A stretch of 64,000 bases of DNA, from the NCBI GenBank assembly GCA_903813345.2, contig CAIIXF020000004.1, forward strand, positions 26,847,985 to 26,911,984, in the 5' to 3' direction. The translations under genes were made by a program, and so were the position numbers. Positions 54,210 to 64,000 of this stretch are shown here, one piece after another. Every line of letters begins with the position of its first letter. Position 1 is the first letter of the stretch. The stretch is from Owenia fusiformis. Taxonomy: Eukaryota; Annelida; Polychaeta; Sabellida; Oweniidae. The notes beneath the pieces were generated by a model. It did no database searches. It was not told the DNA's origin and worked only from the letters and a program-made list of their open reading frames with translations.

Positions 54210-57030
54210 ACAGTGACGATCTCAATATACCGAAGCCCTCAGTCTGTTCTACATCCATAAAAAGTAAAACAGGAGTTGTTTTAAGCTACTACACTAAAAG
54301 CATGACACAACATTTTCTTTCATATTTGATTTGAACTCAGATGAAGGCTATAAAAGCTCCATTTGAGACTACGAAGACCATATTAGCATCAAAACAATCA
54401 AATCGCCTGTGTTAGTAAGAGGATAGCGTGGCTAGCTGATGATGAAACAGGGTAATTACATGCAGATAGAGTAATGGCAGTATAAAGTACTGTTTGAAGA
54501 GCTCACAATGAATAATGCATGACACTAAATGATCCGCCTTATGTTGACTCCCATAATACACAGTTCTCTATTGTGACATCAATGATCGCTTCGGGTAAAA
54601 TAGACATTTTAAGTAAATCCCGACTGCTTTTGATTAGTATTGTGAGTTTGGATGCATCAATGAAATAAAAAAAATTGAACCAAGTTTTAAAATAAAATCA
54701 TTTCTGCTGTGGCATGATATTCTCGATTTTTTTTTCTCTTTCAGTCTCAGTTATTTGTTTGAAATTCTTCTGACAGAAAGACACATATTTGTAGTCCTTA
54801 AAAGTGTATCTTGAAACCAAGCATTGAGTCCAAGGAGGATTGGCTCTGATGATTGAAACTTGATAGTTTCCAACAATGAAAACGTCAAAATGTTATTTTC
54901 TGAAATTATAACTGACTATATCTCGATCATTTCTTGTGAGTTTTGGAATTCTTCGTTAGGATATTAAAGACCAGAAGTCACGATTCAAATGTTGAAGTGA
55001 ACAAAATGGTGGCTGTTTTAATTCAAATTTTGTATAACAAAATGCCCATATATGGGACAGAATATCGATGTTGCACTCTGGGAGCCAATCCATTGAGTCA
55101 GGAGATCATAGAAGCATTATCACTAAATTGGTTCATATGCCTAATTCATTAGAAGACCGTGAAAGAATACTTGGCCAATCCTTGTACTTCTGTCTATGTC
55201 CCATCTACTTTTATTAACCTTATATGACCTATACATCAGGTCTTAAACATCAATAGTGCATTTGACCAAGAAACTTAACGCCAACATAAAATAAATATGA
55301 ATCTGCAACTGATTAATACACAGTGTAAAACGTTCATTCTCCCATGGTACAAGTTTATCTTCCAGATTTCCATCTGTGGTTAGCAAATCAATTTTTTTGA
55401 TTTTGAGAAAAAATGATATGTCTGATTAATAGGAAAAGTCAATAGATCTTTCTGAAATTGTGAAATTTATGCCTCCTTGTGGAGTTTGAACCATATCGTT
55501 GGTGGAATGATTTTGAATGTTGTTGTCAATAGCTAGATTGATTTCATTTCTTCGATAGCGAGCCAATTGAACAGAAAATTGATAAAAGCATTATGGACTT
55601 TTTAGGCAGATATTGCATTTTACATGATTTCTTGGAAAAAATAAACCTAAAATTAATCAGACTTAAAGGATTTAAAAAAGAAAATTAACAATACAATAAT
55701 ATATTTTTGCAAAAGAAAATGACAGAATGCTTTTTTGTTTTCACCAGATAATTGTCAATTGAAGAAAGAAAAATACAATTATTCAAAAACAAATCAAATC
55801 AGGGAAACCAGTAAGATGAAAAATGAAAGATTTTATATAGCAAGTTCAAAGGAGAACAGGGAAAACCTAGATGACCCAGAATGTTATTTTTGCAAAATGG
55901 CAAGTTTCCCTTCTCAAATAATTCAAACATATTAAAATTCCAGATAAAATCACAAAAAACAAAAATGAACCAGGTCTTTGCCAGGTGGGGTTGAGCAGTT
56001 TTTCACCATTTTGAGCACTTTTCAAGTGATTTTGGGCTGAAGTTGTCAAATATGAACCTCACCCTAGAAACTCTAGGACTAAGATTTATTTTCTAAACCC
56101 TTTTGACTCCTAGGCTTCTAAAAAGGGTTTAAACCAGAGCGTTCTTCACTGAGACTCAATGTGTTAATCGAGTACATTGTGATCCTTCTACATTTTAAAA
56201 AACATCATAATTTGCATATATTGGATTTGAAAACTCAAAGTTGTAAACTGTCAAATCTTTATGCCAGATTATGGCATCTTTTGTGACATTTAGGATTTAG
56301 GACATCTTATCACTTTGGATAAAGGTTAATGTAAAGACCTGAGGGTACCCTAGGAAGAATAATTATAACCAATGCCAAGAAATGTGTTACAAGCCAGTTA
56401 CAGAAATGGAAAAAGGTGCTGAATTCAATCCTCCTAAGCAGGTGTCCAGAATCCGTACCTCCTTCTTCCCCCTGCTATAACCAATTTGGGAGCGCCCGAT
56501 CAAACTGAATCATGTTATCTAATTATGCGCAATGACTTATACATGATCTCTGTCCAAGTGTTGCAACAGCCAATCAGATTGCGAGTTCTTAATCGGGGAA
56601 ATGCTAACTGCTTATCGCAGGGGGTAAAAAGAACGAATATATTCTGGATTTTGAAGCCCTGTGATCGGATGATGTCAATCCCATTGTGAATAATATATCA
56701 ATTTCTCAACACTTCTGATAAGTTTTTATCAAAGCAAGTAATTAATTTCTCAATTACAGAATGTTTTCGTTTATTTTACTATTAGATTAACTTTTCAATA
56801 TTAAGTTAATCTTTTATTTTTGAGAGTACATGTATTGGCCAAATAGCAATACAGAGGGTGTTTTAAAAATATATACTATGTTAATTCAGGCGCAATCGCA
56901 ATATTTACGAAAGAAAGATCTGGATGGAACTGACTTCCTTTAATTTTGATGTGTTTTAATCTCCTCATTGTTGGATTCACTTATTCTGAAACATAAGATC
57001 AAATCCTTTGCTAAGGGCTGATGTAAAAAA
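54210..57030. other. Intergenic, no gene recognised
   Basis: One fragment of the polyC family lies at 55965-56060 (TTTGCCAGGTGGGGTTGAGC, CACCATTTTGAGCAC). Several 60-70-codon open stretches (54943-55152, 55735-55935, 56486-56689) show no domain, splice sites or repeats. Confidence 0.35.
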
Positions 57031-57032
57031 AA

Positions 57033-58055
57033 TCATGTCACCACAGTGGGATTTGAACCCACTATCCCTTGGAACATACAGCCCCTCTCCCTATATAAAG
57101 CAATAATTAGATAAAGAGGGACTTAAATTGATGGAATGTGTTATCATGGTTATCCTCCGTGGGATTTGAACACACTATCCCTTGGAACATACAGCCCCTC
57201 TCCCTATATAAAGCAATAATTAGATAAAGAGGGACTTAAATTGACTGAATGTGTTATCATGGTTATCCTCCGTGGGATTTGAACACACTATCCCTTGGAA
57301 AATACAGCCCCTCTCCCTATATAAAGCAATAATTAGATAAAGAGGGACTTAAATTGATGGAATGTGTTATCATGGTCATCCTCCGTGGGAACTGAACCCA
57401 CTATCCCTTGGAACATACAGCCTCTCTCCCTATATAAAGCAATAATTAGATAAAGAGGGACTTAAATTGATGGAATGTGTTATCATGGTCACCCTCCGTG
57501 GGATTTGAACCCACTATCCCTTGGAACATACAGTCCCTCTCCCTATATAAAGCAATTATTAGATAAAGAGGGACTTAAATTGACGGAATGTGTTATCATG
57601 GTCACCCTCCGTGGGATTTGAACCCACTATCCCTTGGAACATACAGTCCCTCTCCCTATATAAAGCAATTATTAGATAAAGAGGGACTTAAATTGATGGA
57701 ATGTGTTATCATGGTCACCCTCCGTGGGATTTGAACCCACTATCCCTTGGAACATACAGTCCCTCTCCCTATATAAAGCAATTATTAGATAAAGAGGGAC
57801 TTAAATTGATGGAATGTGTTATCATGGTCATCCTCCGTGGGATTTGAACCCACTATCCCTTGGAACATACTGCCCCTCTCCCTATATAAAGCAATTATTA
57901 GATAAAGAGGGACTTAAATTGACGGAATGTGTTATCATGGTCATCATTTGAACACACTATCCCTTGGAATATACAGCCCCTCTCCCTATATAAAGCAAAT
58001 ATTAGATAAAGAGGGACTTAAATTGACGGAATGTGTTATCATGATCACCCTTGGA
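57033..58055 (+). repeat. 113-bp satellite, nine units, TATA-like and T-arm-like words in each
   Basis: Units recur every 113 bp (CCCTATATAAAGCAAT at about 57089, 57203, 57316, 57429, 57541, 57655, 57768, 57880, 57984). Most contain GTGGGATTTGAACCCAC, whose reverse strand GTGGGTTCAAATCCCAC folds as a tRNA T stem-loop and contains a B-box-like GGTTCAAATCC; a few carry GAACACAC instead. No D arm, anticodon arm or acceptor pairing is found, so these are not tRNA genes. Confidence 0.92.
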
Positions 58056-58377
58056 AACAAGAGTAATGGCAATTTTAAGCATAATGGAGATATTGCATGT
58101 CTTCATTTTGTGACATTAACTATAGAAACTTTCATTTGGCCTGTGGCATTTAACAAAAGACTTACTGCAAATAAAGAGTCATAAAACTGTAGCATATAGA
58201 AGCAGTTTCAGACGATTTATATTTTTCCATGCTACATAATTTGACGCTTATTTTTACTGTCCTATAAATTCTAGCTTGATGCTCAAGATCTAGAAAGGCA
58301 AATTAATTTAACACCATTGAAAGATGATGAGCAATTGAGACATAAGAATGATGTCCCTCTTTATGTTACATAACACT

Positions 58378-58590
58378 GCAGGCCCAGAGCATTAGGGAGC
58401 AGGGGCAGGGGGGAGGGGTTCGATTGGTTCGCTCTGGCCGAAACATCTTTTAAAATCATGCCGTTTTCACCATTCTGTGCACTTTTAAGTGGTTTTGACC
58501 ATTTTTGGAACACAATTGTCAAAAGTGAACCCCCTGTCAAAAATGCTCCATCCCCCACCTCCATTGGCAAAAGCTGGCTTCAGGCCCCAA
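58378..58590 (-). repeat. Copy of the polyC/CCTGTAGC family
   Basis: AGGCCCAGAGCATTAGGGAG, GGGGAGGGGTTCG, AAACATCTTTTAAAATCATG, CACCATTCTGTGCACTTTTA and a GGCAAAAGCTGGCTTCAGGC end. Confidence 0.62.
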
Positions 58591-58759
58591 ACTATGTAGG
58601 AGTTCAACTACCTTTTGCATTATTTAGGTTTATTCTCTTTAGGTTTAAGAAACAACTGATCAGGCCAGGCCAAGCAAAACTTTTTCTTTATCTGGCAAAT
58701 TCCCCCGATATCTTCACCATTGACAAGTACTCCATGGAGTAACCAGCATATAAACATTA

Positions 58760-59165
58760 CTGATACATCCTTCTCTCATTGTAGGAACCCCACCCTGTAC
58801 TATCCCTTGGAATACACAGGCTCTCTAATAAGAGGATATGTGTTTCTTTTAGCTCACTGATTTGTTGTGAAAATAATGGTAAGTCTAGAGCATTACTGAT
58901 ACATCCTTCTCTCATTATGGGATCTCCACCCTGTACTATCCCTTGGAATACACAGGCTCTCTCACAAGGGGATATGTGTTCTTTTAGCTCACTGATTTGT
59001 TGTGAAAATAAAGGTAAGTCTAGAGCATTTACTGATACATCCTTTTCTCATTATGAGAACCCCACCCTGTACTATCCTTTGGAATACACAGGCTCTCTAA
59101 CAAGGGGGTATGTGTTCTTTTAGCTCACTGATTTGTTGTGAAAATAATGGTAAGTCTAGAGCAAA
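58760..59165 (+). repeat. 137-bp tandem repeat, three units
   Basis: Units begin near ACTGATACATCCTTCTCTCA at about 58760, 58897 and 59034. The block CTATCCCTTGGAATACACAG resembles CTATCCCTTGGAACATACAG of the neighbouring 113-bp satellite, so the two arrays are probably related. Confidence 0.85.
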
Positions 59166-59469
59166 GATTTAGCTCTTTATCAAAGAGGGTGAATCAAATC
59201 AAGCTCTTGAAAAGGATTTGTGGAACAAAACTCATGTAATATTTTGAGGGAATGAAGCCTTAAAAATGAATAGAAAAAATTGTCCTTCACTTATTTTCCT
59301 AAGTTTGACTATTATAATGTACATGTAGGACTCACTTTGTTTATTAATCATTAACAATATTTCTAAATAATCTAATAAAAGCTTGATTTATTTGGTAATA
59401 AAATGCAATATATAGTCGAAAATCAATATGTTCGACATTCAAATCATGTGGTTTATTAACTCAATGTAG

Positions 59470-60000
59470 AAGAAAAATGGCATATACAACATAACAAGAG
59501 ACACAGGAAAACTACCAATATTTACTGGACCATACCCTTTAGACAAGTATACTACACATGCAAAATATTCCCCATCAGAAAAATACATTCCTCAAGCAAC
59601 ACGAGAAATACAGAGATTGACAGATTTTGTTAAGGATGTCTCTCAGTGGGTTGATATTAGAAATAGATACACTCCTGAAGAACTTGAACTCCAGACAACG
59701 TATGTTGAAAAAGTTGTTCAGTCAATCTGTAAAGATGTAGGTCTAAAAAATCCAGCTTTGACAGTGAATGAGATCATGCGTAGAGGAAGCTAATATGACA
59801 AAACTAAGATAGTACAGCCCAACGAGTTTGATTTCCTTGCAATTTTAGCCATGTTTGACTGTAAAGTAATTGAGGTGAAAAATGTGACTGAGGATAATAA
59901 TTTAACTTACCAAGGGTTCTATCACATTTAAGTAAAGCGTAATTCTCTGGAGCATCTCCTACCTGATGAATGTTTAAAGGAGCATGATGCTACAAGACAC
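59470..60000 (+). pseudogene. Mab-21/cGAS-like nucleotidyltransferase relic
   Basis: One frame from 59470 encodes about 107 residues, then TAA (59791), about 45 residues, TAA (59929), and about 23 more. Around the first stop it reads RRGS-stop-YDKTKIVQPNEFDFLAIL. This fits the hG[GS]x(9-13)[DE]h[DE]h active-site motif of the cGAS/Mab-21 fold: GS, eleven positions, then EFDF. The upstream helix-rich part (RLTDFVKDVSQWVDIRNRYT, YVEKVVQSICKDV) fits the N-terminal spine helix of these proteins. No start Met is in frame after TAG at 59467; an AG acceptor-like site is there. With two in-frame stops it is a decayed copy, unless the stops are assembly errors. Confidence 0.72.
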
Positions 60001-60039
60001 TGTGGTGAACTCTATGGTCTATGGTACCATACAATACCA

Positions 60040-60295
60040 TTTCATGGTACCGTACAGTACCATTGCCAAAACGGTACTGTACGGTACTTTTGCAGATTGG
60101 CTGTGTACATGACCCTACCCCTCTAAAGATGCGATATACAATGTAAGGGCTTTGTAATGCAAGTAGAAACATACAGTACCATTTCCAAAATGGTACCATA
60201 CGGTACTGTTGCAGATTGGCTGTGTACATGACCCTACCCCTCTAAAGATGTGATATACAATGTAAGGGCTTTGCAATACAAAGCAGAAACATGAA
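60040..60295 (+). repeat. Tandem duplication, about 121-bp unit, with GTACC palindromes
   Basis: Two units share GCAGATTGGCTGTGTACATG, ACCCTACCCCTCTAAAGATG and GATATACAATGTAAGGGC. Each is preceded by palindromic GGTACCGTACAGTACC-type words. Confidence 0.85.
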
Positions 60296-60469
60296 TATCT
60301 GATAGACCCCCTTTATTTCCCAAACAAAGAAAAATAGATAACATATTGAGGGTACAGTGATTTAATCAAATCTGTATTGATATGAAAATAATAAATGAAG
60401 CCATAAGTGCATTGTTGGTAAAATATTCCATAGTCTTCGTGGGCAATTAATACCCGTAAAAATGTCATG

Positions 60470-60620
60470 GTGATCATCTTTCAAAATACAAAATTTACTG
60501 AAAAAGAGTGGAATTAACAAGAAATAAAGTAAACAGGCGTGTAGTTAACACTCTAAATTGTATAGAAATGCCGTAAATTCAAGCATTTTATTAAAATTTT
60601 GAAGAGAAATCCTAATGACA
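60470..60620 (+). repeat. Tandem-core family, single-core copy
   Basis: TGGAATTAACAAGAAATAAA, CACTCTAAATTGTATAGAAA and a decayed ATTTTGAAGAGAAAT. The most distal copy in the window. Confidence 0.68.
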
Positions 60621-60804
60621 AAAAGAACTTTTTTCGCAGGGTTGATTGCAAAAACAAGAATGTCAATTGTATTAGACTAGGTGTCTACATAGAATCAGAT
60701 GTCAAGCTGAACTGTAGACAGGTTGTTAATATATTTTCTGAAAATGCAGTAGCAATAGGGCTATGAGGTTTGCTTAGATTGCTATCAGCTTGCAGACCTC
60801 AGCT

Positions 60805-61090
60805 AGCCACACTCAAGAATGAATTTATAATAAATGGCCAATTGGCCTGAACTCAAGAAGGGATTTAGAATAAATGACCAAATGGCCTGAACTCAAGAAG
60901 GAATTTATAAAAGATGGTCATAGGATCTCATAGCAAGAGTAATTTATAATAAGTGGCCAAATGACATCAACTCAAGAAGAAATTTTTAATAAGTGGCCAA
61001 ATGTCCCCAACTCAAGAAAAAATTTGAAGAAATGGTCAAATGTCCTCAACTCAAGTAGGATTTTACAATAAATGGCCAAATGACCTAAAC
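60805..61090 (+). repeat. Minisatellite, about 38-40-bp unit
   Basis: Seven copies of AACTCAAGAAGGAATTTATA and TAAATGGCCAAATGGCCT, with variants. Confidence 0.9.
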
Positions 61091-61094
61091 TAAA

Positions 61095-61308
61095 GAGGGA
61101 ATTTTCAAATATGGCATCACTGTACATTGGTGGGGAATCCCTGTCTGCAGAAAATGTGACAAAACCCCTGACTACAGATGCACTGTCTATCAACGGGGCC
61201 AATTCTACAAGCCCTTGATAGTTTTGAAATGGGACATATGATTCATAATCATCTAAATCTCCATATAGTGACTCCAAGATTCTGACTCTATGTTAAAAGG
61301 GTTCATAT
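61095..61308 (-). other. Exon-like open stretch, unassigned
   Basis: After an acceptor-like CCCTTTTAACATAG (minus strand, about 61308) one frame stays open for about 70 residues of non-repeat sequence, including ILESLYGDLDDYESYVPFQN and SASVVRGFVTFSADRDSP. It then runs into the tandem repeat. Donor-like AG/GTCATT near 61087 is weak. It could be an exon of an unknown gene or chance. Confidence 0.28.
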
Positions 61309-61344
61309 ATATATTGATGAAACTTATATTCTTTTTGGTTTCTA

Positions 61345-61830
61345 AGAATGAAGAGTCTTTAGAATCTAAGTAATTGCTCCCCTTTAAATAATCCAAAATT
61401 CTGTCCAGACTAAAAAACTAAAAGGTTGAAAATCATTCATATTGCTGATTGGTTAAAAGCAATATATCGATAGATGTTTTTATGTGTAGGAATATCTAAG
61501 CATGAGTGCCAAAGGGAGAAAAAAGGGTAGGGTGCTTCCTCTGGTGTGTCTGAGCGTTAACATCAGCTGCCTCTAGTCAGATCGACTAACAAAACAACCT
61601 TTTTTGGGAATGTCGAGTGGGCCGAGAGGGCTTGAGCACCGGCACATTCAGGCTAGGTGATTGGGCACCGTAACCACGAGGTTCCGAGTTCGAGACGTGT
61701 GTGCTCCTTGTGTTTATTCATTTGTGCATCTCTTTAGATTCAAAGAATAAAAAATTCAATGATAAAGAGTCTTTAGAATCTAAATAACTGCTTCCCTTTA
61801 AATAATCCAATTTGACTAGATTCCAGACTG
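61345..61830 (+). repeat. About 52-bp direct repeats flanking the SINE-like block
   Basis: AAGAGTCTTTAGAATCTAAG and CCCTTTAAATAATCCAA occur near 61348-61396 and again near 61767-61812 with a few changes. They are too long and diverged for a SINE target duplication; more likely a local duplication. Confidence 0.7.
61600..61715 (+). mobile_element. tRNA-like SINE head
   Basis: GTCGAGTGGGCCGAGAGGGC resembles the A-box region of a Leu/Ser-type tRNA. GGTTCCGAGTTCGAGAC about 70 bases on resembles a B box and T arm. The spacing suits a tRNA-derived Pol III promoter. The GC-rich block stands out from the AT-rich surroundings. It is not a clean tRNA gene: cloverleaf pairing is poor. Confidence 0.52.
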
Positions 61831-61979
61831 TAGCTATTTAGTGAAGCTATATGGGACATAATGTTATTAGTTAAAGTGAAATGGATCGCTAATTTGAGGT
61901 GGGTCTTATAGTACCATTAGAGGCCATCTTGAATTTAATGATTCTTTATGCAGACTTTAACAGAAATGTGGATATAACA

Positions 61980-62720
61980 CAACACACTAAAACCAAGTGG
62001 AACGCCTTTGGTACCTCTTAACAGTGTTCCACTTGGGATGTATTCTACATCTATAGAGGTTCATTAAAGGACAACTGAAATAGCTTTTCTCAACTTGCAG
62101 CTACATAAATGCGGTTTTCTCCATTGTAAGCCCAACATAGAGTTCTTGCGATAGTCATTATAAAAAAATAAATGTTAGATAACTGCTAACACTCATAGAA
62201 AACGAAATAAAACTAACTGATCAATCAAATTGGCCCCCACGTGATTAGTAACGTCATATATAAAATATAACTTTAGTTTATTGGTTCCTTAGTAATCACA
62301 ACGTCACGGCAACCTTAGGGTTGTTCTGTAAACAAATAACAAAACATTTTGGCATGATGACGTTATGATCTAATGGACCAAAATGGGCCACGTGGGGACC
62401 AGAGTGAGAGATCACGTGGGTGCCAATAACGTCACAACCAATTCGAATATTGCTTATTAAGCACCTATATATATAGTTTTCAAACTACTGATGAGAAAAC
62501 ATGTCCAAATACATTTATCAAAAAATCATATTGATTCCTTTAGGTTAAAAATACCATTTCATATCTGCTTTAAACATTTAGTTAGATGGTCTTGGGACTA
62601 TGAAAAGTGTTCCCCTTACAGAGGTGTTCCAATTCTAGAGGTTAATTGAACATTAAGTCAGTTGGGTATTGGGACTCCGAAAAGTGCTCCACTTCTAGAG
62701 GTGTTCCACTTACAGTTTTC
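61980..62720. repeat. Pogo-like MITE fragments
   Basis: AAAACCAAGTGGAACGCCTT and TTCCACTTGGGATGTATTC near 61988-62045. A second set, GTGTTCCCCTTACAGAGGTG and AGAGGTGTTCCACTTAC, lies near 62600-62715. Between them is plain DNA containing several CACGTGG/CCACGTG words at about 62240-62420. Confidence 0.5.
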
Positions 62721-63094
62721 TGTTGGATTACCTCCTTATTCAAAATGCATCATTTTTCTGTTGGATTATTAAGACAGTAATGCTAATTTCATTCTTTAAT
62801 GTCACTGAATTTCTTCAAATTATACAAAAAATATATTTGGTGGATCAAGATGATTAAGACGGTAACTTTCAAAGAAAATTAAACAAAAGTCCGGGAAACA
62901 TTATTTCACAATAATTATAGTAAAATGTGTATTTTAATGGCTAATTTTTAACCTATAAATTCTGCTATAATGTGTAAATATCAACATTAGAAATATTACC
63001 TGTATTACAAATCATTCTAATTGGAAATTGTAATCATAAAATAAATTACAATTAAGCAACACAGCTTTACGCTAAAAGTGGCATTACCTCTGAT

Positions 63095-63630
63095 ATTTCC
63101 ATGACAATGTTACACTGCTGATGACGAACCAAATATATAAGTTCTGAAAATACCAAAATTCGGACAAAATTGCTTGAGCATATGAAGTAATGTATTCAAA
63201 TCCCTATTTGCACATCAAATTACAAAATTCTAATCCATGACAATGTTACACTGCTATGATGAACAAAATATATAAGTTCTGAAAATACCAAAATTCGGAA
63301 AAAGTTTCTTAAGCATATGAAGTAATGTATTCAACCCATTTGCACATCAAATTACAAAATTCTAATCCATGACAATGTTACACTGCTATGATAAACAAAA
63401 TATATAAGTTCTGAAAATACCAAAATTTGGACAAAATTGCTTGAACATATGAAGTAATGTATTCAAACCCCCATTTGCACCTCAAACTACAAAATTCTAA
63501 TCCATGACAATGTTACACTGCTGATGACGAACAAAATATATAAGTTCTGAAAATACCAAAATTTGGACAAAATTGCTTGAGCATATGAAGTAATATATTC
63601 AAATCCCAATTTGCACATCAAATTACAATT
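63095..63630 (+). repeat. Tandem repeat, about 133-bp unit, four copies
   Basis: Each unit has CCATGACAATGTTACACTGC, ATATATAAGTTCTGAAAATA, GCATATGAAGTAATGTATTC and TTTGCACATCAAATTACAAA. Units start near 63099, 63236, 63369 and 63502. Confidence 0.92.
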
Positions 63631-63634
63631 TGAA

Positions 63635-64000
63635 GTAATTTACATGAAACCCCTGGATATCAAACATCATTACTGGTTTCACTTTTTTTCGAATATTTTA
63701 GACTTGAAAAAGACAGCCTCACAATTTAAAAAAAAAATGAGTTCTTTCTTTCATTCAATGCTCTTCACAACATTGTATTGGACTATTTTGTGAGATATTG
63801 CTTGCTAGAAAATTTTATTCATGGCCAAAACCTCTTTAGTTCAAGAATGATCTTGATTTGAATAGCAAGTGATCTGGTTTAATCATTTTAGCTTTCCCTT
63901 GCACATAGATACTAGTATTCCGTAATTCCGCGGTGTGGATGGAATTTGACAAAACTTCAATTTTTTGCAGAATCCCTGATTTTCATGAAAATCACGCGGA
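63635..64000. other. Right end of window, nothing recognised
   Basis: AT-rich DNA with one 60-codon open stretch (63611-63793) that starts inside the tandem repeat. No features supported. Confidence 0.35.

Noticed and set aside
57033-58055. Cluster of tRNA genes
   Set aside because: Only the T-arm is present; no D arm, anticodon arm or acceptor stem can be paired in the 113-bp unit.
60972-61277. 101-codon minus frame as a complete gene
   Set aside because: Its first codon is TTG, not ATG, and its second half is the tandem repeat; only the first part is kept as a weak exon candidate.

Overview
This is an AT-rich, intron-rich nuclear segment of an invertebrate animal genome. The evidence is spliced genes with GT-AG introns, animal-specific families (SLC16 transporter, SCHIP1) and a dense load of short transposons, palindromes and minisatellites. 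A lophotrochozoan such as a bivalve or brachiopod would fit, but the lineage cannot be fixed from the sequence alone.

Two protein-coding genes can be assembled exon by exon. (1) Plus strand, 718-12852: a 12-TM SLC16/monocarboxylate transporter of about 720 residues in seven coding exons. All six introns are phase 1. A cytoplasmic loop of about 270 residues lies between TM6 and TM7. (2) Minus strand, 35984 down to 22189: a SCHIP1 (schwannomin/merlin-interacting protein 1) orthologue of about 394 residues in ten coding exons. It has the C-terminal coiled coil, and a 60-nt in-frame exon that looks like a duplicated piece of its neighbour. The two genes converge; about 9.3 kb lies between their stop codons. 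They show no obvious functional link.

The rest is repeat-rich intron and intergenic DNA. MCT intron 2 (2063-8537) carries nested terminal-inverted-repeat elements, including a 1.9-kb CACTA-like element with 3-bp target duplications (5204-7088) and a Mutator-like MITE with a perfect 9-bp duplication (4448-4678; second copy at 44297-44483). Between the genes lie minisatellites (21, 22, 27 and 40 bp). Some of them sit between mariner-like ends at 15744-17434. SCHIP1 introns hold several copies of a dispersed family with an internal tandem core and a 3' hairpin (29060-34470 and elsewhere), which looks Helentron-like.

From 36 kb to 64 kb no intact gene was found. This part holds more copies of the same repeat families, three long palindromes, a 113-bp satellite in which each unit carries a TATA-like box and a tRNA T-arm-like sequence (57033-58055), a broken Mab-21/cGAS-like nucleotidyltransferase gene (59470-60000), a tRNA-like SINE head (about 61600-61715), and a few weak exon-like open stretches marked as such.

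Most open frames longer than 60 codons in the window are read-throughs of tandem repeats and are not genes. The most useful leads are the SCHIP1 cassette exon, the Mab-21/cGAS-like relic, the hairpin-ended tandem-core family and the T-arm satellite.
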